Shown piece by piece: positions 37,140-45,655 of a stretch of DNA of 64,000 nt. The stretch lies in the NCBI GenBank assembly GCA_030148165.1, contig JASBTZ010000003.1, positions 1,426,001 through 1,490,000 of the forward strand. The letters run 5' to 3'. Source of the stretch: Bacteroidota bacterium (lineage in GTDB: Bacteria; Bacteroidota; Bacteroidia; Flavobacteriales_D; Crocinitomicaceae). The notes beneath the pieces were generated by a model that saw only the letters and a program-made list of their open reading frames with translations, did no database searches and had not been told where the DNA came from. The stretch's first letter is position 1. Each line of letters begins with the position of its first letter. A program made the position numbers and the translations under genes.

Positions 37140-37178
37140 TCATCTGCAAATATAAAACCATGAAGTAAAGGATGAGTA

Positions 37179-37281
37179 ACTTATCTTTTCTGTATTAAAC
37201 AGATCGGAATTGGCACCTTTTTCAGTCTGAATAGGTTGCCAAGGTTTCACAGGGCCTTTCCCTCCACCTTTCTTCATAAGT
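37179..37281 (-). promoter_or_regulatory. SAM-I riboswitch (S-box) controlling split metH
   Basis: The minus strand carries the S-box core almost unchanged: AAAGGTGGAGGG, GGCCC, GTGAAACC, GGCAACC and AAAGGTGCCAATTCC, in order and with correct spacing. P1 is ACTTAT (37281-37276) with ATAAGT (37184-37179). P4 is the hairpin TCTGT-TTAAT-ACAGA (37203-37189). No T-rich terminator follows, so control is probably at translation start (see findings). The aptamer binds S-adenosylmethionine and should switch off methionine synthesis when it is plentiful. Confidence 0.95.
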
Positions 37282-37299
37282 CTATTTGAAAGAACACTA

Positions 37300-37329
37300 C
37301 AAAGTTAAGTGATTATTGTTTTAATCAAA
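37300..37329 (-). promoter_or_regulatory. Promoter of the riboswitch-metH transcript
   Basis: On the minus strand TTTG (37329-37326), an 18-nt spacer, TAACTTTG (37307-37300). Both elements match the Bacteroidota -33/-7 consensus exactly. The start point would lie near 37293, some 12 nt before the aptamer. Confidence 0.7.
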
Positions 37330-37367
37330 GGAATTCAACGGGTATTCCAAGTCCGTAATCAATTTAT

Positions 37368-37375
37368 TATATTTG
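37368..37375 (+). promoter_or_regulatory. -7 promoter box of the TPR-GAF-SpoIIE gene
   Basis: TATATTTG ends 19 nt before the ATG at 37395. The upstream half-site is not clear. Confidence 0.4.
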
Positions 37376-37394
37376 ATTGCGAACCTCAGCTACT

Positions 37395-40355
37395 ATGAAA
37401 GTCGTCAATGAAAATAACACTGATGTAATTGATCAGCAGAATCTGCAAAATTGGAAGGATGTCCGTAATGACCCCGCCGGCGTTCTTGAATCCGCTACGG
37501 AAATATTGAAGCAGGCTCAGGAAATTAATTATAGCAAAGGAGTTGCCTGGGCTGAAGGCAATGTTGGAGCGGCGAACATCTGGTTATCCAATTATGAACA
37601 GGCACTTGATCATTCCACAAGAGCACGGGATTTACTTCATGCAGCAGGTGAATTAGAACATGAGGTCGATATCATCTATAATCTTTGCGCAATATTTCAC
37701 TTCTTAAGCGACCACGAGAAACAATTAGAATATTCAAAAGATTCGCTTGAGTTGGCCAAACAGATCGGATATCTTTCTGGTCAGGCGAGTGCTTACAATG
37801 GAATCGGTATTGTTTATTACAGCACGGGGCAACACGAAGAAGCAATTGAAGCACTGGAACAGGGAAAAAAAATTGCTGAAAAGATTGGGGATAAGCATAT
37901 TCTTATGCGCATAGTTGATGGAATAGGGCAGGCAAATTTGAATCTAGGCAGGTATGACGAAGCCCTCAGACATAAAATGGAATGCCTGGAAATGGCCCGG
38001 GAATTAGGTGAAAAAGTAGTACAGGCCTTCGCTATGGATGGAATTGGCGAGATCTACTACAATAAACAAGACTACACGAACGCACGAAAGTATTGTCTTC
38101 AATCATTAGAACTTCGGCAAGAACTTGGTTTTAAATCAGGTGAAGCCGAGTCCACATTGCATTACGGTCAGATCGAACTTGCTTCAGGTAATGTTCAAGA
38201 AGCCAATAAACAATTACTTGAAGCTATTCGTATTGCTGATGAGATCAAAAATTATGAGATAGTTGCTAAAGCTCATAAGTCCTTATCAGATCATTTTGAG
38301 AAAACCGGTGAGGTCGAATCTTTTATAGACCATTTCAAAGCCTATCACGCAGCAAGAGATAAATTCAAGCAGGAATCAGAATCCAAAAAGTTGAAAACCT
38401 TTGAGTTGAAAGGAAGGCTTGAACAAATGGAAGAAGAGCGGGTTCAACTTCAAAAGAAAAATGAAGAACTAAAAAGTTATTTCGAAGATGTGGAGATCTT
38501 AAGCAAGATCGGTAATGAAATCACAACAAATCTTTCTGTCAATGCTATTAACTCGCTCGTTTATGAGAATGTCAACAAGCTTATGCCTACTGATGGATTT
38601 GGAATCGGGGTGTATGAAGCTGAAAGCAATGAGCTCATTTTCCCTGGCTATATTGAAAAAGGAAAGGTATACGAATCTGCCGTTTACGACTTAAACGATA
38701 ATGATCGGCTAGCGAGCGTTTGCTTTAATAAGGATCAAGAAATTCTCATCAACAACTTTGAAAAGGAACACGCCAAATATGTCCCTCAAATGATGACCCC
38801 AAAGATTGGAGAATCTGTCCAATCATTAATTTATTTGCCACTTAAAATCAAAGAAAAAAAGATCGGTGTAGTTACCATTCAATGCTTCACAAAAGATGCC
38901 TATTCTGAATATCACCTGAATATCATCCGAAACCTGGCAATTTATATTTCAATAGCCCTTGAAAATGCACGATTGTACGAAAACATGGAAGACCAGGTAG
39001 ATAAACGAACGAAAGAACTCGAGCAGAACCACAAGAACATGGAGCTCTTGAACAAGATCGGACAGGATCTGATATCCACGCTTGATTTTGAAAATGTGAT
39101 CGAACGACTCTACAAAAATGTCAACAAGCTCATGCCTGCAACGATCTTTGGGGTTCGCCTGCTAAATGAAGAGGATAATACAATTGAATACAAATATGAC
39201 TATGAAAATTTCAATCGGCATGAAGAAATTGTAGTATCCATGGAGGATGACAATAACTACTCCGTTTGGTGCATTAAAAATAATGCGGAAATCTTCATTA
39301 ATGACAATGAAAATGAATATTCACGATATGTTGAAGAGGTTAAAGTTGTAGCCGGAGAATATCCCCAATCCCTGATTTTTTACCCACTGCGTAGAAACGG
39401 GAAAGCCTTTGGTCTTATTACCGTTCAGTCACTCGAGAAAAACGTTTATACGAACTATCATCTGAACATTCTGAAAACACTTGCTCATTATTCTGCTATC
39501 GGTCTTGAAAATGCAAGGCATTACGAGATCATGGAAGCGGAAGTGAAAAAACGCACCAAAGAACTCTATGAAGCTAACGCGACCATCCGCAAGAAGAATC
39601 AAGATATTACCGACAGCATTAACTATGCAAAAAGAATTCAGTCAGCTTTAATGCCTGACGATACAGAAATTACCAGATCCTTTGATTCATTCTTTTACTT
39701 ATACAAACCAAAGGACATAGTAAGTGGAGACTTCTACTGGTTCCATGACTTCGGAAACATCGTTGTAGCTGCCGTAGGAGATTGCACCGGGCACGGTGTT
39801 CCCGGGGCATTGATGTCGGTTATTTGTGTGACCCAAATCAATAAACATGTGAAATCAGACTCGGTTCTGTCTCCAGCACGTGCCTTAAAGCTGATAAATG
39901 ACGGAATTGTAGAAACCTTGAAACAACATGCGGTCAATGTAAATTCTTATGATGGAATGGACATCGCCATGTGTGCATACAATAAAGAGAGTGGTATTCT
40001 CGATTACGCCGGAGCATATCGTCCTCTGATTGTGATCAATAATAAAAAGCTGACCGAATATGAGTCAAATCGATTCTCCTTAGGAGGCGACATCATTGAT
40101 CAGGAGAACTTTAAGCAACATCAAATCCAATTGCTTCCGAATGATCACGTCTATATGTTTACGGATGGTTATCCGGATCAATTTGGTGGACCAAATAATA
40201 AAAAGTATTTATCGAAACGCTTTAAAGAAATGTTGGTTGATATCAGTCATCATTCATTTGATAAGCAACGTGAAATTCTAGAAAAGAACTTTAATGAGTG
40301 GCGAAAAGATAACGAACAGGTCGATGACATCCTGGTCATGGGATTCAAGGTTTAA
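37395..40355 (+). CDS. TPR-GAF-GAF-SpoIIE phosphatase signalling protein
   Basis: 986 residues from the ATG at 37395 (a TTG 18 nt upstream falls right behind the promoter box). Order: tetratricopeptide repeats (about 30-300, units such as SAYNGIGIVYYSTGQHEEAIEALEQ); a coiled coil; GAF-like domain 1 (about 366-530); GAF-like domain 2 (about 549-711), related to the first (NVNKLMPxxxFGxxx in both); a coiled coil; and a SpoIIE-type PP2C phosphatase (about 740-986) with metal-binding Asp in IVSGDFYW, VGDCTGHGVPGALMS and DDILVMGF. By family it dephosphorylates an anti-anti-sigma factor in partner-switching signalling; no such partner is adjacent. No signal peptide, so cytoplasmic. Confidence 0.93.
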   Translation: MKVVNENNTDVIDQQNLQNWKDVRNDPAGVLESATEILKQAQEINYSKGVAWAEGNVGAANIWLSNYEQALDHSTRARDLLHAAGELEHEVDIIYNLCAIFHFLSDHEKQLEYSKDSLELAKQIGYLSGQASAYNGIGIVYYSTGQHEEAIEALEQGKKIAEKIGDKHILMRIVDGIGQANLNLGRYDEALRHKMECLEMARELGEKVVQAFAMDGIGEIYYNKQDYTNARKYCLQSLELRQELGFKSGEAESTLHYGQIELASGNVQEANKQLLEAIRIADEIKNYEIVAKAHKSLSDHFEKTGEVESFIDHFKAYHAARDKFKQESESKKLKTFELKGRLEQMEEERVQLQKKNEELKSYFEDVEILSKIGNEITTNLSVNAINSLVYENVNKLMPTDGFGIGVYEAESNELIFPGYIEKGKVYESAVYDLNDNDRLASVCFNKDQEILINNFEKEHAKYVPQMMTPKIGESVQSLIYLPLKIKEKKIGVVTIQCFTKDAYSEYHLNIIRNLAIYISIALENARLYENMEDQVDKRTKELEQNHKNMELLNKIGQDLISTLDFENVIERLYKNVNKLMPATIFGVRLLNEEDNTIEYKYDYENFNRHEEIVVSMEDDNNYSVWCIKNNAEIFINDNENEYSRYVEEVKVVAGEYPQSLIFYPLRRNGKAFGLITVQSLEKNVYTNYHLNILKTLAHYSAIGLENARHYEIMEAEVKKRTKELYEANATIRKKNQDITDSINYAKRIQSALMPDDTEITRSFDSFFYLYKPKDIVSGDFYWFHDFGNIVVAAVGDCTGHGVPGALMSVICVTQINKHVKSDSVLSPARALKLINDGIVETLKQHAVNVNSYDGMDIAMCAYNKESGILDYAGAYRPLIVINNKKLTEYESNRFSLGGDIIDQENFKQHQIQLLPNDHVYMFTDGYPDQFGGPNNKKYLSKRFKEMLVDISHHSFDKQREILEKNFNEWRKDNEQVDDILVMGFKV

Positions 40356-40441
40356 TTCCTTACTCTGAGCATAATTAACTAGTCGGAGGATAAATTTTCT
40401 TGGCGTATATTTCTGATAGTTGTCGTATATTGTAATGCCTT

Positions 40442-42055
40442 ATGAAGCTAGGTATAATCATATTATACTTGCTGGCTGCAAAGTTCAGCTTCGGTCAATC
40501 TTTTACAAGTTCTGACCTCCCAATTGTATTAATCAACACACAGGGAGGAGTGCCAATCGTTGATGATCCAAGAGTTGTTGCTAATATGGCTGTAATTGAT
40601 AATGGCCCGGGCAACATGAACTACGTAACTGATCCTCCAACGAATTATGACGGTCGCATTGAGATTGAAATCAGAGGATCCACTTCACAACAATACCCAA
40701 AAAAGAATTACGGTTTCGAAACGCAAGACTCAATGGGATTGAATTTGAACGTAGCCTTACTTGGCATGCCCATAGAAAATGACTGGATTCTTTATGGACC
40801 ATACCCGGATAAGACTTGCATTCGGAATGTACTTACGTTTCATTTAGCGAGAGAGATGGGACATTATGCCTCAAACACCCGTTATTGTGAACTGGTAGTC
40901 AATGGAGATTACAGAGGACTTTATGTCATGATGGAACGCATAAAAAGAGATCTGAACCGAGTAAACATACTAGATATTCATGATCCACTATTCAATGATA
41001 CCATAACAGGTGGTTATATCATGAAGGTTGATAAGTTAACGGGGGAAGTTGGATTTTCCTGGGCATCAGACTATGATAATGAGGTATTGTTTCAGTTTCA
41101 CGACCCTGAATACGACGAAATATATACCCCTCAGACCAGCTATATGGTCAACTATGTCAAGGAGTTTGAGGATGCCATTAACGGACCGAATTTTGCCGAT
41201 CCGAATGTAGGTTGGCCTTACTATATCGACATGACTTCGTTTCATGACTTCTTTATACTTCAGGAATTAGGACGCACAGTTGATGGGTACCGCTCGAGTT
41301 CATTTTTCTACAAGGACAAAAATTCATTGACTTGGAATTCCAAAATTGTAGCTGGCCCCATGTGGGATTTTAATCTTTCTTATGGGAATGCAGATTATTG
41401 CAACGCTTATTTAACAACTGGTTGGCAGTATGATTTCGACAACGTCTGTAACTTTAGTACAGCTATTCCATTTTGGTGGGAGAAACTCTTGCAAGACCCA
41501 AATTACGCTAATGCGCTTAGATGCAGGTGGGAAGAATTGAGGCAGGGTCCACTAAAGACGGAGTACATGCATCAGTTCATTGACAGTGTCGCACTTAAAA
41601 TTCAGAGCGCGCGAATCAGAAATTTCCAGAAATGGCCAATCATTGGCGTCTATGTGAATTGGAATGGCTTTGTCGGTCAAACGTATCAGGAAGACCTTGA
41701 TTATTTTAAGAACTATATAGAACAGCGGGCACTTTGGCTGGATGCTAACATTCCGGGCAATTGTAATCTATCTGTTGGCGAGGAAACATTTGTTCCGGAA
41801 TATCACAAATGTTGGCCGAATCCTTCAAATGATCAGGTCAATATCGGTTATAGCTTATTTACATATAGTGATCGTGTATTAATTGAGGTGTATGATCAAA
41901 GTGGAAAGCTGATCTATCAATCGGAAGTGTTGAATCAATCCCCAGGAACCCATGTGCACGAATTTTCTGTAAGCACTTTCGATCAGGGCTCATACTTTTA
42001 TCATGTAAGCGACCAAAATGGCACGCTATACCATGGAAAACTCATCAAGTATTAA
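40442..42055 (+). CDS. CotH-family kinase-like protein with T9SS sorting domain
   Basis: 537 residues. A signal peptide (about 1-18) is followed by a CotH domain: IEIEIRGSTSQQYPKKNYGFE, then VVNGDYRGLYVMMERIKRD, then GPMWDFNLSYGNADY with the metal-binding Asp. CotH is an atypical protein kinase in spore-formers; in Bacteroidota it occurs on secreted proteins. The final about 80 residues (CWPNPSNDQVNIGYSLF to GSYFYHV to GKLIKY) are a T9SS type A sorting domain, so it is exported to or beyond the cell surface. Target unknown. The gene stands alone. Confidence 0.92.
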   Translation: MKLGIIILYLLAAKFSFGQSFTSSDLPIVLINTQGGVPIVDDPRVVANMAVIDNGPGNMNYVTDPPTNYDGRIEIEIRGSTSQQYPKKNYGFETQDSMGLNLNVALLGMPIENDWILYGPYPDKTCIRNVLTFHLAREMGHYASNTRYCELVVNGDYRGLYVMMERIKRDLNRVNILDIHDPLFNDTITGGYIMKVDKLTGEVGFSWASDYDNEVLFQFHDPEYDEIYTPQTSYMVNYVKEFEDAINGPNFADPNVGWPYYIDMTSFHDFFILQELGRTVDGYRSSSFFYKDKNSLTWNSKIVAGPMWDFNLSYGNADYCNAYLTTGWQYDFDNVCNFSTAIPFWWEKLLQDPNYANALRCRWEELRQGPLKTEYMHQFIDSVALKIQSARIRNFQKWPIIGVYVNWNGFVGQTYQEDLDYFKNYIEQRALWLDANIPGNCNLSVGEETFVPEYHKCWPNPSNDQVNIGYSLFTYSDRVLIEVYDQSGKLIYQSEVLNQSPGTHVHEFSVSTFDQGSYFYHVSDQNGTLYHGKLIKY

Positions 42056-42060
42056 TCACG

Positions 42061-42082
42061 AAATGAATTTTTTAATTCATTT
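42061..42082 (+). terminator. AT-rich hairpin after the CotH gene
   Basis: AAATGAATT (42061-42069) and AATTCATTT (42074-42082), a 9-bp perfect stem with loop TTTT. It has no T-tail, so termination is uncertain. Confidence 0.35.
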
Positions 42083-42150
42083 AACAAGAATTGATCAAAA
42101 TCAGTTTATATCGATATATTATTAGCTAGTTTAGCTTGTATTTGGATGCT

Positions 42151-42954
42151 ATGTTTCAAGGTAAAGTTGTTCTAATAACAGGTTCTGCACAGGGGATTGG
42201 CGCAAAGACTGCCGAGTTATTTGCACAAAAAGGTGCCAAAGTAGTGATCAACGATATTGTTCCGGAAAAAGTCGATGATAAGGTCAATGAGATGGAAAAC
42301 CTGGGATATGAAGTGATGGGGGTGGTCGCCAATGTCGCGAATTACGGATCCTGTTTACACATGCGTCTGGAAATCATTAGAAAGTGGGGGCGAATTGATG
42401 TTTTAATTAATAACGCCGGAATTTCATCACAAGGTTATATGGAAGATTCTTCGCCTGTTGTTTATGAACAATCCTTCCGTATTAATACGCTTGGCAGTTT
42501 GTTTCCGACCATGGTCATGTTGGATGAATTAAAGAAGACCAAAGGTTCCATTCTATTTATTTCATCATTAGCAGGCATCCTCGGTTTACCAGGGTTTTCT
42601 GCTTATTCAGGAACGAAGCGTGCAATTGTTGGTATTGCCGAAAGTCTTAAAAATGAACTCGTTGATTATGGAATTTTCGTAGGTGTCAACTATCCCGGAT
42701 TCACGCAAAACGACAAGGACAAGAAAATTGTGGGACCAAGTGGAAAAGCTTCAACACTGGCTGCTCGTACCAATGTAAAAGTAATACCTGTCGAAGTAAC
42801 TGCTTCACGCATTATTCGACAAATCGAAAAACGTAAATTCAGATCTTTCTCGTCAATGAAAGGTTATTGGATCTATACGACATATCGCTTATTCCCGGCG
42901 TTGTCACTCTGGATTCTTAAGATTAATCGACAAAAAATAAAAAAGAACTTCTAG
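42151..42954 (+). CDS. Short-chain dehydrogenase/reductase
   Basis: 267 residues from the ATG at 42151; an upstream TTG at 42136 would add five residues before the usual beta-1 strand. Classical SDR: cofactor motif TGSAQGIG (near residue 11), NNAG, catalytic Ser in FISSLAG and the YSGTK motif with Tyr and Lys four residues apart. The C-terminal tail (TTYRLFPALSLWILKINRQKIKKNF) is basic and hydrophobic and might touch the membrane, as in 3-ketosphinganine-reductase-like SDRs. The substrate cannot be told. It converges with the DUF4833 gene, 12 bp away. Confidence 0.93.
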   Translation: MFQGKVVLITGSAQGIGAKTAELFAQKGAKVVINDIVPEKVDDKVNEMENLGYEVMGVVANVANYGSCLHMRLEIIRKWGRIDVLINNAGISSQGYMEDSSPVVYEQSFRINTLGSLFPTMVMLDELKKTKGSILFISSLAGILGLPGFSAYSGTKRAIVGIAESLKNELVDYGIFVGVNYPGFTQNDKDKKIVGPSGKASTLAARTNVKVIPVEVTASRIIRQIEKRKFRSFSSMKGYWIYTTYRLFPALSLWILKINRQKIKKNF

Positions 42955-42966
42955 GGCTTATTCGGA

Positions 42967-43506
42967 TCAAATGTAAATGCGTTTGCTACTCTCCTTACCG
43001 TTAGAATCAGAGAGGTATTTAATGTCTATGTGCGATACTTTCGGCATGTCTAACAAGGAATCTCCGTTCTTGGTGACATTCAAATGAATGTTCCGAACAA
43101 TAACATAATCATCTCCTATTTTGGTGTAAACGCGATAGTTACCAGCTTTATCTTTTTTCAAATAGAAGTTCCTTTTATTATAAGACACGAATTGAAACAT
43201 ATATGTACCCTTTTCTTTTTTGATGTACTTCAGTCCGTACGCAAATTTGCGCTGAATACCGTTTAACTCTTTTGCAATCCCTCCTTTGGAATTTCGAATC
43301 CAATAGGGATGTATCGGGTCTGAAAAATCTAACTTTCCCTCCTTATCCAGGTTTAAGTCATAATTCAACAAGTCATCATCCAGATTTCGGGTAATATTGA
43401 ATAAAGTAACATCCTCATCACTATGCGAAAGAAAATACAAGCTAAGGCTTGGTACAACTAACACCAAGAACATAACCACAGCTATTCTCCTTTGATTACG
43501 TTTCAT
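42967..43506 (-). CDS. DUF4833 domain protein
   Basis: 179 residues from the ATG at 43506; an upstream GTG at 43536 would add ten polar residues. A membrane anchor or uncleaved signal (about 8-27, VVMFLVLVVPSLSLYFL) precedes a domain with the DUF4833 pattern: YDLNLDKEGKLDFSDPIHPYWIR, then LNGIQRKFAYGLKYIKKEKG and a series of beta strands. Function unknown for the family. It lies downstream of tRNA-Phe on the same strand; a terminator sits between them. Confidence 0.8.
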   Translation of the reverse strand: MKRNQRRIAVVMFLVLVVPSLSLYFLSHSDEDVTLFNITRNLDDDLLNYDLNLDKEGKLDFSDPIHPYWIRNSKGGIAKELNGIQRKFAYGLKYIKKEKGTYMFQFVSYNKRNFYLKKDKAGNYRVYTKIGDDYVIVRNIHLNVTKNGDSLLDMPKVSHIDIKYLSDSNGKESSKRIYI

Positions 43507-43549
43507 TCCTTTTTCCTGCCCAGCGAAGTGATTCACAGATTGAAAGAAA

Positions 43550-43576
43550 CAAAAAAGGTCCCAATTAGGGACCTTT
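43550..43576 (-). terminator. Terminator of tRNA-Phe
   Basis: AAAGGTCCC (43554-43562) and GGGACCTTT (43568-43576), 5-nt loop, with a T-run on the minus strand (43551-43556). Confidence 0.85.
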
Positions 43577-43579
43577 CAG

Positions 43580-43652
43580 TGGTGATGGACAGAATCGAAC
43601 TGCCGACACATGGATTTTCAGTCCATTGCTCTACCAACTGAGCTACATCACC
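43580..43652 (-). tRNA. tRNA-Phe (GAA)
   Basis: Minus-strand cloverleaf: acceptor GGTGATG with CATCACC, D-arm GCTC-AGTTGGTA-GAGC, anticodon stem ATGGA/TCCAT with loop CTGAAAA (anticodon GAA), T-arm with GTTCGATTC, discriminator A. The CCA end is not encoded; CTG follows the discriminator. A -7 box (TAAATTTG) lies 16 nt upstream and a terminator directly downstream. Confidence 0.97.
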
Positions 43653-43668
43653 GCCATTATTGGTGCGG

Positions 43669-43676
43669 CAAATTTA
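43669..43676 (-). promoter_or_regulatory. -7 promoter box of tRNA-Phe
   Basis: TAAATTTG on the minus strand, 16 nt before the mature tRNA 5' end. It matches the consensus exactly; no clear -33 TTTG. Confidence 0.5.
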
Positions 43677-43748
43677 ATAACTTCTTTAAAATTTCCTTTA
43701 CTTTGTTCCGATTTTTTTTGTGAATCAAAAGAGGCTAATATAAGATCT

Positions 43749-44921
43749 ATGCGAATAGAAGAAGTCAAGACAAAAACAGATATTCGAAAGTTCCATAAAC
43801 TTCCTTTTCGGATCTATAAAAATGATCCGCATTGGATTCCACACCTAAAACAGGATGTGGAAAAAGTATTTGATCCCGAAAAAAACAAACTGTGGAGACA
43901 TGGAGAAGCTAAACGATGGCTCCTTTACAATGATAACAACGAGGTTATAGGTCGCATAGGTGCCTGGGTCAATCGTAAAAATAACGAGCATCCTGCAGGA
44001 TGTGGTTTTTTTGAGTGCATAGATGACGAGAAAGCAGCTTTCAAACTTTTCGATACTGCTAAAGAATTCATTGAATCTAAGGGTGGAACCCAAATGGACG
44101 GACCTACCAATTTTGGTGAAAATCATCAATATTGGGGACTTATAACGAAGAACTTTGAAGAGCCCCCATATTATTTGCAAGGGTACAATCCCGAATACTA
44201 CGTGAAGTTCTTCGAAAATTATGGCTTCCAGGTTTATTATAATCAGGTTATTTTCTATCGTGACATGTATGACCCGTTACAAGAAAAATTCAAGGATCGG
44301 GCAGATGTACTTCGCGCTGACCCAAGGTTCAAGGTAGAAAGTATGGACAAGAGCCGATACCTGGATTATGCGGAAGAATTTCGAACAGTTTATAACAATG
44401 CCTGGGCAAATAGACAAGCCGGTTTTTCAAAGATGTCTTCCATTCAAGCCAAAGCATTGTTTAGCAGTTTAAAACCTATTGTAGATCCATCAATCATCTA
44501 TTTTGCTTATTACGACAATAAACCGATCGGAATGTATTTACAGCTTCCAGAAGTGAACCAGGCGTTCAAATACGTTAAAGGCAATTTAAACCTGATAGGT
44601 AAAATCAAGTTTTTATTCCATAAAAAAAGAGGTGCAATAACACGTTGCTTCGGAATGGTCTTTGGAATTGATCCCGAATTTCAGGGTCGGGGCGTTGAAG
44701 GAATCATCTTCAAATTTATGGAAGACACAACCGTAAAAGAAGGGAAATACAAAGATTTGATTATCACCTGGATTGGCGACTTCAATCCAAAGATGATCGC
44801 AATTGTTAAAAATCTGGGTGCTAACAAAATTAGGGAAATGGCTACGTATCGCTATTTATTTGATCGAAATGCTGAATTCAAGCGGAAACCGATCGCTGGA
44901 ACTAAATTGAATCGAGAATAG
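43749..44921 (+). CDS. GNAT-like acyltransferase family protein
   Basis: 390 residues from the ATG at 43749. The open frame extends upstream through the tRNA gene, which rules out earlier starts. The N-terminal part (FHKLPFRIYKNDPHWIPHL, DGPTNFGENHQYWGL) and the C-terminal part (FGMVFGIDPEFQGRGVEGIIFKFMED) give a two-lobed GNAT layout. The second lobe carries the Q-x-x-G-x-G/A-like acetyl-CoA loop as QGRGVE. This is a conserved family in Bacteroidota of unknown substrate. coaX follows after 14 bp and may be co-transcribed. Confidence 0.8.
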   Translation: MRIEEVKTKTDIRKFHKLPFRIYKNDPHWIPHLKQDVEKVFDPEKNKLWRHGEAKRWLLYNDNNEVIGRIGAWVNRKNNEHPAGCGFFECIDDEKAAFKLFDTAKEFIESKGGTQMDGPTNFGENHQYWGLITKNFEEPPYYLQGYNPEYYVKFFENYGFQVYYNQVIFYRDMYDPLQEKFKDRADVLRADPRFKVESMDKSRYLDYAEEFRTVYNNAWANRQAGFSKMSSIQAKALFSSLKPIVDPSIIYFAYYDNKPIGMYLQLPEVNQAFKYVKGNLNLIGKIKFLFHKKRGAITRCFGMVFGIDPEFQGRGVEGIIFKFMEDTTVKEGKYKDLIITWIGDFNPKMIAIVKNLGANKIREMATYRYLFDRNAEFKRKPIAGTKLNRE

Positions 44922-44935
44922 ATTTCTCAAAAAAA

Positions 44936-45655
44936 ATGACGGTTCTAGCCATAGATATTGGAAATACGTTGATCAAGGTCGGAGAATTTGACAATGATAA
45001 GCTTCGCGATGTCCATAAACTCAACGAATCAGAATTGAAAGACGCTATTGGATCTGGTCGCATTACTGACGCGGATGTATCAATTATTTCTTCTGTCGTT
45101 CACCCAGCAAAATTGAAGGAGATTTCGAACCTCTTTAAGAATACCATTATTATCGATTCAAATACTTCACTGCCATTTAACAATCACTACCAAAGTCCGG
45201 AAACACTTGGTATAGACCGCATATGCAATGCAAGCTACGCCTTTGCTCACATGAATACGGAATATGCAGTTGTTATCGATCTGGGAACCTGCCTAAAGTT
45301 CGATCTGATTTCAAAATCTGAAGGTTATCTGGGCGGGTCAATATCTCCGGGCATCGATCTGCGATACAAATCGTTAAATGAACACACGGGTAATTTACCG
45401 CTCGTTTCCAATAAATCACATATAAATCACGTTGGTACTACCACTGAAGAAAGTATTCATTCAGGCGTGATTAATGGAATACAGGCTGAAATAAGGGGTC
45501 TTATGGACGACTATTCGCGGGATTACAAGGACTTAACTTTTTTTGTGACCGGCGGAGATCTTTCAAACTTTGATTTAGGCTCAAAAAATGACATCTTTGC
45601 AGACGAAAATCTTACCCTTAAAGGATTATATGAAATTTACAAGTCGAATTCTTAA
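44936..45655 (+). CDS. coaX: Type III pantothenate kinase
   Basis: 239 residues. CoaX performs the first step of coenzyme A synthesis and is insensitive to CoA feedback. The ASKHA-fold motifs are in order: IDIGNTLIKVG (phosphate 1), GIDRICNASYAF, VIDLGTCLKFDLI (normally GTATTFD, here Cys-Leu-Lys) and YLGGSISPGIDLRYKSL, with TGGD near the C-terminus. It overlaps the outer-membrane protein gene by 26 bp, heading a run toward lptC seen in related genomes. Confidence 0.93.
   Translation: MTVLAIDIGNTLIKVGEFDNDKLRDVHKLNESELKDAIGSGRITDADVSIISSVVHPAKLKEISNLFKNTIIIDSNTSLPFNNHYQSPETLGIDRICNASYAFAHMNTEYAVVIDLGTCLKFDLISKSEGYLGGSISPGIDLRYKSLNEHTGNLPLVSNKSHINHVGTTTEESIHSGVINGIQAEIRGLMDDYSRDYKDLTFFVTGGDLSNFDLGSKNDIFADENLTLKGLYEIYKSNS

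Noticed and set aside
37179-37281. Cobalamin riboswitch before metH
   Set aside because: The conserved core is that of the SAM-I class (GGTGGAGGG, GGCAACC, GGTGCCAATTCC); no B12-box is present.
43626-43748. Upstream extension of the acyltransferase frame starting MLYQLSY
   Set aside because: It reads through the tRNA-Phe gene on the other strand; the family-like N-terminus begins at the ATG at 43749.
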